Program-made: the position numbers and the translations under genes | Shown here: piece after piece, positions 56,180 through 64,000 of the stretch | Layout of the letters: each line of letters begins with the position of its first letter | Position numbering within the stretch: position 1 is the stretch's first letter | Assembly (NCBI GenBank): GCA_036563665.1 | Contig: DATCLY010000063.1 | Coordinates: 19,464-83,463, forward strand | Source of the DNA: FEN-1219 sp036563665 | GTDB taxonomy: Bacteria > Pseudomonadota > Gammaproteobacteria > Steroidobacterales > Rariloculaceae | Reading direction: 5' to 3' | Length of the DNA: 64,000 bases | Notes under the pieces: generated by a model | Database searches by the model: none | The model's input: the letters and a program-made list of their open reading frames with translations, nothing else | What the model was told of the DNA's origin: nothing

Positions 56180-57088
56180 ATGTCGTTCCGCCGGGGGCCG
56201 CAGGCCGCCGTGCTCGCTGCCGCGGGCGCGACTGTCCTGCTGTGGAGCGGGACGCCCATCGCGAACAAGGTGGCCGTCGCCACCATCGATCCCGCCACTG
56301 CCGGAATCCTGCGCTCGCTGCTCGCGGGGGTGCTGGGCGGCGGTCTCGCCCTCGCGCTCAAGCTGCCGTTCCCGCGCGATGCACGGCAGCGTGTGCTGCT
56401 CGTGCTTTCGGGCCTCGGCAACTTCGCGCTCTGGCCGCTGTTCCTCTCGCTCGGCCTCGGCCTCACGACGGCCAACCACGCCGGGTTCATCATCGCCACG
56501 ATCCCCATCGTGACCGGCCTCATGGCCGCGGCGCTCGAGCGAGCGTGGCCGCGGCGCCGCTGGTGGATCGGCGGTGCGGTGGCCCTGCTCGGCACGGCGT
56601 TCCTGATCTTCCATCGCGAGGGCGCGCCGGAGGCTCGCGAGGCCAGCATGATCGGGGACCTGCTGATCCTCACGGGCGTGCTGGCATGCGCCTTCGGCTA
56701 CGTCGCGGGCGGCAAGCTCGCGCCCGCCATCGGCACCTGGGCGGCCACGTTCTGGGGTCTCGGCACGACGGCCGTGGTGCTGCTGCCGGTGGTGGCGCTG
56801 CTCGCGGGGCGCACGGAGTGGTCGGCCGTCGACGCGGCCGGCTGGCTCGCGATCGCGTACATGACCGTGCTCGCGTCGTTCGTGGGCTATATCGCCTGGT
56901 TCTGGGCGCTGGGCCACGGCGGCATCGCCCGGATGTCCGCCTGGCAGCTGGCGCAGCCGGTCGTCACGACGGCCATGGCGGCCCTGCTGCTCGGCGAATC
57001 CCTGTCGTGGCCGCTCGTCGCCTCCGGAGCCGTTATCCTCGTCGGCGCGACGCTCGCCCAGTGGCCGGCCTCGCCCCGTGCGGGCTAG
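56180..57088 (+). CDS. EamA/DMT family transporter
   Basis: The 302-residue inner-membrane protein has ten predicted hydrophobic helices in two EamA repeats (LLWSGTPIANKVAVATI in the first, GVLACAFGYVAGGKL and QPVVTTAMAALLLGESLSW in the second). DMT proteins export or import small metabolites; the substrate is unknown. Its 3' end overlaps the convergent rluB gene by 56 bases. Confidence 0.88.
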   Translation: MSFRRGPQAAVLAAAGATVLLWSGTPIANKVAVATIDPATAGILRSLLAGVLGGGLALALKLPFPRDARQRVLLVLSGLGNFALWPLFLSLGLGLTTANHAGFIIATIPIVTGLMAAALERAWPRRRWWIGGAVALLGTAFLIFHREGAPEAREASMIGDLLILTGVLACAFGYVAGGKLAPAIGTWAATFWGLGTTAVVLLPVVALLAGRTEWSAVDAAGWLAIAYMTVLASFVGYIAWFWALGHGGIARMSAWQLAQPVVTTAMAALLLGESLSWPLVASGAVILVGATLAQWPASPRAG

Positions 57089-57929
57089 GAGCCGCGCTCT
57101 CGGCAAGCTTTCCGGCCGCAGCCTTGGCGGGCCCGTCGTGCATTCCCACGGCCCGGTACAGAGCCTCCACCTCCGCCCGTGCGAGCCGGCGCATCTCGCC
57201 CCGCCGCAGCTCCCCGAGCTCCACGGGCCCGTAACGCACCCGGATGAGCCGGCTGACGACCAGCCCGATCGCCTCGAAGAGCCGGCGGATCTCGCGGTTG
57301 CGGCCCTCCTTCACGACCACGTGGTACCAGACGTTCGATCCGGTGCCGCCCCGCGGCTCCACCGACTCCACCTTCGCCGGGCCGTCTTCCAGCTCGACGC
57401 CCTGCCGCAGCCGCTCGAGCTGCTCCTGCGACGGCTGCCCGAGCAGCCGCACGGCGTATTCGCGCTCGATACCGTAGCGCGGGTGCATGAGCCGATGGGC
57501 GAGCTCGCCGTCTGTGGTGAAGAGCAGCAAACCCGAGGTGGCGATGTCGAGCCGGCCGATGCTGATCCAGCGGCCACGCTTGGGGGCCGGCAGCGCGTCG
57601 AACACGGTGGCGCGCCGGTCAGGGTCGTCGCGCGTCGTGACCGTGCCCGCGGGCTTGTAGTACGCCAGAAAACCGTGCGCTCGGCGCGCCCGGGCCGGCG
57701 CGAGCTTCACGCGCCGGCCGTCGACCCGCACCTCCTCGCGGCCCGTCAAGGCCTGGCCGAGGACGGCCGGGCGACCGTCCACCGTGATGCGCCCTTCGGT
57801 GATCCAGCGTTCGATCTGCCGCCGGGAGCCCACCCCGGCGTTGGCGAGCACCTTCTGGATGCGCTCGCCGGGCTCAGTTCCGCTCCGAGCGCGGGAACGC
57901 GACGACTTCGCCGCGCCGCTCTTCTTCAT
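57033..57929 (-). CDS. rluB: 23S rRNA pseudouridine synthase RluB
   Basis: The 298-residue enzyme has an N-terminal S4 domain (ERIQKVLANAGVGSRRQIERWI) and the RsuA/RluB catalytic core with GRLDIATSGLLLFTTDGELAHRL (catalytic Asp) and KEGRNREIRRLFEAIG. RluB modifies U2605 of 23S rRNA in E. coli. The ATG at 57929 has GAGGA about five bases upstream and overlaps scpB by 56 bases; it ends with a disordered basic tail. It is last in the yciO-scpAB operon. Confidence 0.93.
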   Translation of the reverse strand: MKKSGAAKSSRSRARSGTEPGERIQKVLANAGVGSRRQIERWITEGRITVDGRPAVLGQALTGREEVRVDGRRVKLAPARARRAHGFLAYYKPAGTVTTRDDPDRRATVFDALPAPKRGRWISIGRLDIATSGLLLFTTDGELAHRLMHPRYGIEREYAVRLLGQPSQEQLERLRQGVELEDGPAKVESVEPRGGTGSNVWYHVVVKEGRNREIRRLFEAIGLVVSRLIRVRYGPVELGELRRGEMRRLARAEVEALYRAVGMHDGPAKAAAGKLAESAAPSPHGARPATGRASRRRG

Positions 57930-59157
57930 CGGCTTCCTCGCGGTCGTCGTTGACGGCCGGGGCTGGCGCGTCTCGGCCAGCCAAAGCGTGCGCAGACGTC
58001 TCGGACGGGCTCGCGTCCTGCGGCTCGTTTCGGTCGGAGAGCACGGCGACCGAGGGGTCGTTGACGAGCCGACTCACGGGCGCGGACGCCGCTAGCTCGA
58101 AGCTCTCGACGCGAATGTCGTCGGCGCGGACGTCGTCGTCGCGGGCGCGGGCGTCGCGCTCGTCGTAGTCGTCGTCATCCTCGTCGTCGTCGTCTTCGTC
58201 CTCGTCCTCGTCCTCGTCGTCATCGTCGTCCTCGTCGTCGTCTTCGTCCTCCTCCTCGTCGTCTTCGTCGTCGTCGTCGTCCTCGTCGTCGTCGTCTTCG
58301 TCCTCGTCCTCGTCCTCGTCTTCATCGTCGAGGTAGGACTCGTCGAGATCCTCTCGTGCAGCCTCGAGCGCCGCGTCCTCGTCCGGCACGGTGTCGTCAG
58401 CGACCTCGGCCGCCGCGCGCAGCTGCGTCACGGTCGCTGCGTCGGTCGCGTCTACCCGCGAATCGTCGGCCGCCCCCTCCTCCGCCGCGGCGGCCTGGGC
58501 TTCCGCCGTCGACAACGTGGAGGATTCCTCGGCGGAGGTGCCTTCGGCACCCTCGGTGGCCACCGGGCCCACTTGCTCGCCGTCTTGCAGCGACTCGATG
58601 AGGTCCGTCTGGCGGGCGAAGTCCGGAATGCCGTCCTTGAGGTCCGCGAGCGGAGGCAAGTCCTCGAGGCGCTTCAGCCCGAAATAGTCGAGAAACTCGC
58701 GCGTGGTGCCGAACATGGCCGGCTTGCCCGGAACGTCGCGGTACCCGACGACTCGAACCCACCCACGCTCCATGAGTGTGCGCATGATGTTGGTGCTGAC
58801 GGCCACGCCCCTCACCTCCTCGATTTCGCCACGAGTGATCGGCTGCCGATACGCGATGAGCGCGAGCGTCTCAAGCAGCGCGCGGGTGTAGCGGGGAGCG
58901 CGTTCCTCCCAGAGCGGCGTGAGCCAATCGCTCATCGTGCGCTTGATCTGGATGCGGTAGCCGCTCGCCACCTCTTTGACCTCGACACCGCGGCCCTCGT
59001 AGTCCTTCTGCAGCGCTTCGATCGCCGCCCTGAGCGTCGCACGCTCGAGGGCGGAGCCCTTGGCGGCAAAGAGCTCGTTCAGCTTGTCCAGCGTGAGCGG
59101 ACGCCCGGCTGCGAGCAGCGCCGCCTCGATGACGTGCTTGATCTCGGTTTCGTCCAT
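57874..59157 (-). CDS. scpB: Segregation and condensation protein B with a long acidic tail
   Basis: The 427-residue protein has the ScpB winged-helix pair in residues 1-175 (ETEIKHVIEAALLAAGRPLT, ETLALIAYRQPITRGEIEEVRGV). ScpB normally has about 180-250 residues; here a disordered tail of 230 residues follows, with residues 277-330 all Asp or Glu. ScpB, ScpA and Smc form the condensin that organises and separates chromosomes. The tail end includes a PSV/APAP region. The gene follows scpA after seven bases. Confidence 0.93.
   Translation of the reverse strand: MDETEIKHVIEAALLAAGRPLTLDKLNELFAAKGSALERATLRAAIEALQKDYEGRGVEVKEVASGYRIQIKRTMSDWLTPLWEERAPRYTRALLETLALIAYRQPITRGEIEEVRGVAVSTNIMRTLMERGWVRVVGYRDVPGKPAMFGTTREFLDYFGLKRLEDLPPLADLKDGIPDFARQTDLIESLQDGEQVGPVATEGAEGTSAEESSTLSTAEAQAAAAEEGAADDSRVDATDAATVTQLRAAAEVADDTVPDEDAALEAAREDLDESYLDDEDEDEDEDEDDDDEDDDDDEDDEEEDEDDDEDDDDDEDEDEDEDDDDEDDDDYDERDARARDDDVRADDIRVESFELAASAPVSRLVNDPSVAVLSDRNEPQDASPSETSAHALAGRDAPAPAVNDDREEADEEERRGEVVAFPRSERN
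58168..58329 (-). repeat. GAC/GAG low-complexity tract in scpB
   Basis: 162 bases made only of codons GAC, GAT, GAG and GAA (plus-strand GTC/TTC/CTC triplets) encode 54 acidic residues in a row. It is a trinucleotide-type repeat and probably prone to slippage in steps of three. Confidence 0.85.
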
Positions 59158-59164
59158 GCGATGC

Positions 59165-60124
59165 TCAAACCTTCGCCGTCTCGCCCTCGCCGGGCGCCGC
59201 TGCCTCGGCCGAATCCGCCTCCGTGGGATCCGCGGTACCCGGCGGCGCGTGCCTCGCCTGTGCCGCACGCACGTGGATCGGGCCGAACGCCTCGGCCTGC
59301 ACCACGTCGATGAGCGACTCCTTGAGCAGCTCCAGGATCGCGAGGAACGTCACCGTCACGCCGATGCGGCCTTCGGCCGGATCGAACAGCCGCACGAAGT
59401 CGACGTAGCGCTCGCCCTGCAGCGTCAAGAGGATGTTCGACATGCGCTCCCGCACGGAGAGCGGCTCGCGCTGCACGTGATGGTGCGCGAACATCTTCGA
59501 GCGCTGGAGCGCCTCCTGGAAGACGATGAGCATCTCCTTGAGCGTGACGTCCGGCAGCTTCGTGACCACTTGCCGCTCCACCACTTCGGCGGAGGCCTGC
59601 AGCACGTCGCGCTCGAGGCGCTCGAGCGCGTCGATGTCCTCCGCGGCCTTCTTGAAGCGCTCGTACTCCTGCAGCCGGCGGACGAGCTCCGCCCGCGGGT
59701 CTTCCTCCTCCTCGGTGGCCTCGGCCGAGCGGGGTAGCAGCATGCGCGACTTGATCTCGGCCAGCGTGGCGGCCATCACCAGATACTCGCCGGCGAGCTC
59801 GAACTGCAGCTCCTTCATGAGCTCGATGTACATCACGTACTGGCGCGAGATCTCCGCGATGGGGATGTCGAGGATGTCGATGTTCTGCCGGCGGATGAGG
59901 TACAGCAGCAGATCGAGCGGCCCCTCGAACGCCTCGAGGAACACCTCGAGCGCGTACGGCGGGATGTAGAGGTCCCGCGGCAGCTCGGTGACGGGCTCCC
60001 CCTCCACGATCGCGAAGGGCATCTCGGCCTGGGCAGGTGCGCCGGCCTCGGCCACGACCGGGGGCGGCACCTGAGGCACCAGGCGCAGGTTCGGTCTGCC
60101 GGCGGGCTTCGGTGCTTCAGTCAA
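59165..60124 (-). CDS. scpA: Segregation and condensation protein A
   Basis: The 319-residue kleisin has the ScpA N-terminal FEGPLDLLLYLIRRQNIDILDIPI and a central helical region, with a C-terminal winged helix (IGVTVTFLAILELLKESLI). ScpA bridges Smc heads together with ScpB. The start is a TTG directly after the M50 protease stop; its first 40 residues are a poorly conserved extension. Order M50-scpA-scpB-rluB is conserved in many proteobacteria. Confidence 0.94.
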   Translation of the reverse strand: MTEAPKPAGRPNLRLVPQVPPPVVAEAGAPAQAEMPFAIVEGEPVTELPRDLYIPPYALEVFLEAFEGPLDLLLYLIRRQNIDILDIPIAEISRQYVMYIELMKELQFELAGEYLVMAATLAEIKSRMLLPRSAEATEEEEDPRAELVRRLQEYERFKKAAEDIDALERLERDVLQASAEVVERQVVTKLPDVTLKEMLIVFQEALQRSKMFAHHHVQREPLSVRERMSNILLTLQGERYVDFVRLFDPAEGRIGVTVTFLAILELLKESLIDVVQAEAFGPIHVRAAQARHAPPGTADPTEADSAEAAAPGEGETAKV

Positions 60125-60796
60125 TTAACGCAACCCTGCAAGAGACCAGAATAAGTCGTTGAAGAACAACATGAACGGCTCCATCAGAGTCCAGAGCACG
60201 CCCATGACCATGAGCACGATCACGATCACGAATCCGTATGGCTCGATCTGATCGAGCACGCGCGACATGCTGGGCGGCAAGAGCCCCGACAGCACGCGCC
60301 CTCCGTCGAGCGGCGGAATCGGGATGAAATTGAACACCGCTAGTATCACATTGATCGTGATTCCAAACACGCACATCCCGAGCAGCCATTGCTCGACACC
60401 CGTGGTGCCCCCGAGCAAGTTGAGCTGCAGGGCCGCGAAGAGCGCCCAGCCGGTGGCCATGAGGAAGTTCGAGATCGGACCGGCCGCGGCGACGAGAACC
60501 ATGTCCCGGCGCGGGTTGCGCAGGTTGTTGAACGCCACGGGCACAGGCTTAGCCCAGCCGAACGCCCACGCCCCGCCGCTCATGACGAGCATCGCGATTG
60601 GCACGATGACCGTGCCTAGCGGATCGATGTGCTTCAAGGGGTTGAGGGTGAGCCGGCCGAGCATGTAGGCCGTGGGGTCGCCAAAGCGGCGGGCGACCCA
60701 GCCATGGGACACCTCGTGGACGGTAATGGCGAACAGCCCCGGGATCAGGGCCACCGAGAGAACGCGGAGAATCCTTTCGATGTCGATGGCTGGCAT
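60125..60796 (-). CDS. Site-2 protease family (M50) membrane protein
   Basis: The 223-residue inner-membrane protein has the zinc site HEVSHG in the first helix and the second metal motif NFIPIPPLDGGRVLSGLL. This short M50 type without PDZ is widespread next to scpA; its substrate is unknown. It lies directly upstream of scpA, with 36 bases to yciO. Confidence 0.9.
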   Translation of the reverse strand: MPAIDIERILRVLSVALIPGLFAITVHEVSHGWVARRFGDPTAYMLGRLTLNPLKHIDPLGTVIVPIAMLVMSGGAWAFGWAKPVPVAFNNLRNPRRDMVLVAAAGPISNFLMATGWALFAALQLNLLGGTTGVEQWLLGMCVFGITINVILAVFNFIPIPPLDGGRVLSGLLPPSMSRVLDQIEPYGFVIVIVLMVMGVLWTLMEPFMLFFNDLFWSLAGLR

Positions 60797-60832
60797 CGGC
60801 GCATTATACGTATGTCCCGGCGCGGCGCAGGT

Positions 60833-61456
60833 TTAGCTCACGAAGGGGGTCACGTCGCCCTTCCCCTGTCGCAGCACGCCGACCTCGTCCCGGCTCAGGT
60901 CGAGCACCGAGGTAGGCTCGACGCCGCCCGCACCCCCATCGACGATCGCATCGACGAGCTTGCCCAGACGGTCGCGGATCTCCTCCGGGTCGGTGAGCGG
61001 CAGAGGATCCCCCGCCAGAATGAGGGTCGAGCTCATGATGGGCTCCCCGAGCTCCTCGATGAGGCACTGGGCGATCTTGTTGTCGGGCACCCGGATGCCA
61101 ATGGAGCGGCGTTTCGGGTCCTGAAGCCGCTTCGGAACTTCGTGCGTGGCGCGCAGGACGAACGTATATGGCCCCGGCGTGAGCGAGCGGAGCAGCCGGT
61201 AGGCCCAGTTGTCGACCCGCGCGTACGTGGCGATCTCGGCAAGGTCCCGGCACACCAGCGTGAACTCGTGGTCGCGCTCGGTCCGGCGCAGGCGGCGCAC
61301 GCGCTCCAGGGGCTCCTTGGCCCCGAGCCGCCAGCCGAAGGCGTAGCAGGAGTCCGTGGGATAGACGATGACACCACCCTCCCGCATGATCTCGGCGGCC
61401 CGCTGAAGCAGCCGGCGCTGCGGGTTCAAGGGGTGCACTTTGAAATACTGAGCCAT
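60833..61456 (-). CDS. yciO: YciO/Sua5-type threonylcarbamoyl-AMP synthase-like protein
   Basis: The 207-residue YrdC-fold protein has VIVYPTDSCYAFGWRLG, PGPYTFVLRATHEVPK and SIGIRVPDN. TsaC/Sua5 enzymes form threonylcarbamoyl-AMP for tRNA t6A; YciO is a close paralogue with weaker or different activity, and this protein matches YciO best by its MAQYFKVHPLNPQ start. The ATG at 61456 is divergent from yciB. Confidence 0.88.
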   Translation of the reverse strand: MAQYFKVHPLNPQRRLLQRAAEIMREGGVIVYPTDSCYAFGWRLGAKEPLERVRRLRRTERDHEFTLVCRDLAEIATYARVDNWAYRLLRSLTPGPYTFVLRATHEVPKRLQDPKRRSIGIRVPDNKIAQCLIEELGEPIMSSTLILAGDPLPLTDPEEIRDRLGKLVDAIVDGGAGGVEPTSVLDLSRDEVGVLRQGKGDVTPFVS

Positions 61457-61531
61457 GGGTCCATTGTAGGCGCTCGCTTCGGCCCGACGGCGCTCACGCG
61501 CTAAGATGGCATGGCGAGCGAGGCTCACCAC

Positions 61532-62077
61532 ATGCAGCTGCTGTACGATTTCTTCCCCGTTCTGGTCTTTTTCGTCGCCTACTACCTGGGCGGCATCTAC
61601 GTCGCCACCGCCGCCATCATCGTGGCCATGGCGGTCCAGATCGCCGTCGAGTATCTCCGCAGGGGCAAGGTCAGCAAGATGCTGCTCGTGTCCGGCGGCC
61701 TGGTGCTGGTGGCCGGCGCGCTCACGCTCGCGCTCCGCAACCCTCTGTTCGTGCAATGGAAACCCACGATCGTCAACTGGCTGTTCGCCGTCGCGTTCCT
61801 GGGTACCCACTTCATCGGCGACAAGACTCTCGTCGAACGGGTGATGGGCCACGCCATCGAGCTCGAGCAGCCGCTCTGGCGGCAGCTCAATCTGATGTGG
61901 GTGGCCAACTTTCTGTTTCTGGGCGCCGCAAATCTTTATGTCGTCTACAACTTCAGCGAAGAGGCGTGGGTGAACTTCAAGCTGTTTGGCATGCTGGGGT
62001 TCACGCTGCTCATGGCCGTGGGCCAGGCGATCTGGATCTCCGCGAAGACGGCGCAGGCGAAGCAGGAGGAAAGCTAG
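61532..62077 (+). CDS. yciB: Inner-membrane protein YciB (intracellular septation protein A)
   Basis: The 181-residue protein has about five transmembrane helices and starts MQLLYDFFPVLVFFVAYYLGGIYVATA, the YciB signature, with FLGTHFIGDKTLVERVMG in the middle. YciB is linked to envelope integrity and cell division. I chose the ATG at 61532, which has GAGG about eight bases upstream; an ATG at 61511 adds seven residues. Confidence 0.94.
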   Translation: MQLLYDFFPVLVFFVAYYLGGIYVATAAIIVAMAVQIAVEYLRRGKVSKMLLVSGGLVLVAGALTLALRNPLFVQWKPTIVNWLFAVAFLGTHFIGDKTLVERVMGHAIELEQPLWRQLNLMWVANFLFLGAANLYVVYNFSEEAWVNFKLFGMLGFTLLMAVGQAIWISAKTAQAKQEES

Positions 62078-62081
62078 GCCC

Positions 62082-62381
62082 ATGCTGTATGCCTTCATCT
62101 GCCGCGACGTGCCGAACAGCCTGCCGCTGCGCCAGGCTACCCGCCCCCGACACCTGGAGTACGTGCGCCCCCTCGTCGAGCAGGGCCGCATGGTCTTCGC
62201 GGGCCCGCACCCGGCCATCGACTCCCCGGATCCCGGTCCCGCCGGCTTCACGGGAAGCCTGATCATCGCCGAGTTCGAATCTCTCGAGGCGGCCAAGGCG
62301 TGGTCCGCGAACGACCCGTACGTGCTCGAGGGCGTCTTCGCCGAGGTGGAAATCAAACCGGTGCTCCAAACGTTGCCGTGA
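62082..62381 (+). CDS. yciI: YciI-like protein
   Basis: The 99-residue protein belongs to the YCII family, a ferredoxin-like fold with a conserved His-Asp pair, here PRHLEYV and PAIDSPD. The biochemical role is not known. It starts four bases after yciB with AGGAGG in between, and its stop overlaps bolA as GTGA. Confidence 0.9.
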   Translation: MLYAFICRDVPNSLPLRQATRPRHLEYVRPLVEQGRMVFAGPHPAIDSPDPGPAGFTGSLIIAEFESLEAAKAWSANDPYVLEGVFAEVEIKPVLQTLP

Positions 62382-62644
62382 CCACCGACCGTGTGCAGCT
62401 GATTCGCGAACGCCTCACGGCGGCGTTCGAGCCCGAACTTCTGGACGTGCGGGATAACAGCCACCGGCACGCCGGGCACCCCGGCGCACGCGAAGGCAAG
62501 GGGCACTTCGCCGTGACCATCGTGTCGCGCCGTTTCCAGGGCAAGAGCATTCTCGAGTGTCATCGCATGGTATACGAGGCGCTCGGCGACTTGATGCTCA
62601 CCGATATTCACGCGCTCCAGGTGATCGCGCGCAGTGCGCCGTAG
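62378..62644 (+). CDS. bolA: BolA family protein
   Basis: The 88-residue protein has the class II KH-like BolA fold: VRDNSHRHAGHPGAREGKGHFAV and IVSRRFQGKSILECHRMVY with the conserved His. BolA proteins work with monothiol glutaredoxins in iron-sulfur handling and affect cell shape. The GTG start overlaps the yciI stop by four bases. The usual RHR of the signature is CHR here. Confidence 0.9.
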   Translation: MTTDRVQLIRERLTAAFEPELLDVRDNSHRHAGHPGAREGKGHFAVTIVSRRFQGKSILECHRMVYEALGDLMLTDIHALQVIARSAP

Positions 62645-62678
62645 GCCTGGACCGACACGGACCAAGGAGGCTGTGCCG

Positions 62679-63524
62679 ATGAGAGGGCTGCTGCTGGCGT
62701 CCACCGTGGCGCTTTTAGCGTCGATGCTGGGCTGCACGCAGCGCGAGGCGCCCGGCGAGGTGAACCCCGCGCTCGGTCCAGGCCGAGTCGCGACGGTCAA
62801 CGGCGAACCGCTCCCCGAGTCGATATTCCTCTACTACGTGCGCAACGTGCTCCAACGCGACCCCGCCGCGCTGTCGGACGAAGAGCGGCAGCGCGTGCTC
62901 GACGATCTGATCCAGGTGAAGCTCCTGGCCGACGAGGCCGAGAAGCGCGGCATCGACCAGGAGCGCACCGTCGCGGTCGAGCTGGAGCTCAGACGTCTCC
63001 AGCATCTGGCACGCGTGCTGGCTCTTCGTTACATGGAGCAGAACCCCGCCACGGAGGAGGAGATTCTCGCCAAGTACGAGGAGAGCCTGCCCCGGCTCGC
63101 ACCCACGGAGTACAAGACGCGCCACATCCTCGTCGACACCGAGGAGGCAGCACGTGCAGTCATTGAGAGGCTCGACGCAGGAGAGGATTTCGCCGCCATC
63201 GCTGCCGAGCAGTCACGCGGACCTACGGCGCAGAACGGCGGCGACTTGGGCTGGCTCAGCGCGCAGTCGATGGTCCCGGCGGTGGGCGCTGCGGTGCAGG
63301 CGCTCGAGACCGGCGCCTACACCAAGGAGCCCGTGCGCACCGAGTACGGCTATCACGTGATCCTGCTCGAGGATACGCGCCAGCCCGAGCCGCCCGCGCT
63401 CGACTCGGTGCGCGGCGAGCTCGCGGATGCGGTGGGGCGCGACAAGCTCGGAGCGTTGATAGAGTCGCTGAGGAGCGAGGCCGAAATCGTTTCCGGGCCC
63501 CAAGCGAGCGCGGGCGGCGGCTAA
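62679..63524 (+). CDS. Parvulin-type peptidyl-prolyl isomerase lipoprotein
   Basis: The 281-residue protein has a lipobox signal (LLASMLGC), an SurA-like N-terminal helical part (VATVNGEPLPESIFLYYVRNVL) and a parvulin domain (about residues 140-235: KTRHILVDTEEAA, GGDLGWLSAQSMVPAVG, VRTEYGYHVILLED). It should assist folding of envelope proteins, as PpiC/PrsA-type proteins do. It has a strong AAGGAGG site and follows bolA by 34 bases. Confidence 0.9.
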   Translation: MRGLLLASTVALLASMLGCTQREAPGEVNPALGPGRVATVNGEPLPESIFLYYVRNVLQRDPAALSDEERQRVLDDLIQVKLLADEAEKRGIDQERTVAVELELRRLQHLARVLALRYMEQNPATEEEILAKYEESLPRLAPTEYKTRHILVDTEEAARAVIERLDAGEDFAAIAAEQSRGPTAQNGGDLGWLSAQSMVPAVGAAVQALETGAYTKEPVRTEYGYHVILLEDTRQPEPPALDSVRGELADAVGRDKLGALIESLRSEAEIVSGPQASAGGG

Positions 63525-63542
63525 GGGCGGCGGACGCCCGGC

Positions 63543-64000
63543 TCAGCCCTCCTCGATACCCTGCGCCCCCTTCGCCCAATACGGAGGCGGCTCGTGCTTG
63601 GCTTCCGTGAGAACCTTCGGGGCGCTGGGATCGGCCGCCAGCGACACTAGGGAGCGCTCGGAATCGATCTGCACCTCGGCCGCGAGCGATAGGGTTCCCA
63701 CGCCGGTCTTGTCGCTGCCGAGATAGAGCTCCACCACCGAATAGTCGAGATTCGCCCCTGGCGAACCGCCGTTCGCCGTCCACGGCCGGGACTCGTACGA
63801 GCCGATGCGCTTGTCCGTCACGAACGTCACCCGCTCGCCGTCCGGCGTCTCGGTTCTATACGCGTACTTCACCGAGTAGCCGACCCCCGAGTTGTCGAGC
63901 CACACGTAGCCGAGCGTCGGCAGCGCCGAAAGTGCCTTGCCGATCCCCGACTCGAGACTGAGTGCTTCGATCACCGCAGCGCGCCCTTCCTCGTTGGACC
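63543..64000 (-). CDS. Protein of unknown function, 5' end beyond window
   Basis: About 152 residues are visible, ending GAQGIEEG. A GTG at 63974 could serve as start, but the same frame stays open and coding-like (SNEEGRAAVIEAL) to the window edge, so the gene probably begins further on. The visible part is beta-rich (VKYAYRTETPDGERVTFVTDKRIGSYES, LSLAAEVQIDSERSLVSLAADPSAP). I do not recognise the family. It is convergent with the parvulin gene, 18 bases apart. Confidence 0.7.
   Translation of the reverse strand, partial: SNEEGRAAVIEALSLESGIGKALSALPTLGYVWLDNSGVGYSVKYAYRTETPDGERVTFVTDKRIGSYESRPWTANGGSPGANLDYSVVELYLGSDKTGVGTLSLAAEVQIDSERSLVSLAADPSAPKVLTEAKHEPPPYWAKGAQGIEEG

Noticed and set aside
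58168..58329. CRISPR-like or tandem repeat array
   Set aside because: The periodicity is three bases within the scpB coding frame; there are no spacers.

Overview
The window is dense, GC-rich bacterial chromosome with no rRNA, tRNA, CRISPR array, prophage or recognisable insertion sequence. Gene order points to a gammaproteobacterium outside the Enterobacterales, of the Xanthomonadales/Nevskiales/Steroidobacter type. The markers are gyrA-serC-serA-pheA-aroA-cmk-rpsA-ihfB-lapA-lapB on one strand, mtaD-ubiG-mupP-rmuC-SDR beside gyrA, the two TonB-dependent receptors, and REP-like palindromes. The taxon is an inference from synteny and family content.

Region 1 (1-6.0 kb, minus) is a tightly overlapping envelope-sugar operon: a family 9 glycosyltransferase, a half-length family 9 protein, two family 4 glycosyltransferases, an SDR oxidoreductase, a GmhB-type phosphatase and a further family 9 enzyme that runs off the left edge. 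Upstream lie a DksA/TraR-type zinc-finger protein and, divergently, a small exported EF-hand protein preceded by a near-perfect sigma-54 promoter.

Region 2 (7.1-28.9 kb) is accessory and looks catabolic. It holds a triple SnoaL-like secreted protein, a Tat-exported amidohydrolase/decarboxylase-type protein, a TonB-dependent receptor, an alpha/beta hydrolase, a lipoprotein that joins a metallophosphatase to an atypical-kinase-like C-terminus, a proline-rich membrane-anchored protein, a small Tat protein overlapping a carotenoid-oxygenase/lignostilbene-dioxygenase gene, a PQQ quinohemoprotein dehydrogenase, a secreted amidase, an RraA/HMG-aldolase-type protein, a class III CoA transferase and a second TonB-dependent receptor. 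Uptake, oxidative cleavage, periplasmic alcohol oxidation, decarboxylation, aldol cleavage and CoA transfer are all represented. Breakdown of a lignin-derived or similar aromatic is a reasonable hypothesis, but no substrate can be read from the sequence.

Region 3 (29.2-49.1 kb) is housekeeping. galU, a ComEA-like protein, lapB-lapA, ihfB, rpsA, cmk, aroA, pheA, serA, serC and gyrA are on the minus strand. gltX and mtaD-ubiG-mupP-rmuC-SDR are divergent on the plus strand, the last five joined by four-base stop/start overlaps.

Region 4 (49.1-57.1 kb) is a mixed stretch: two REP-like palindromes, a glycine-rich RRM protein with a strong terminator, an SRAP-type DNA-crosslink protein, a putative exported zincin, a frameshifted secreted ORF, a DUF456 membrane protein, a di-haem cytochrome c peroxidase with its own sigma-54 promoter, a DsbA-like lipoprotein and an EamA transporter. 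Region 5 (57.0-64.0 kb) has the minus-strand operon yciO-M50 protease-scpA-scpB-rluB, where ScpB carries a run of 54 acidic residues, and the divergent plus-strand set yciB-yciI-bolA-parvulin. A partial gene of unknown function closes the window.
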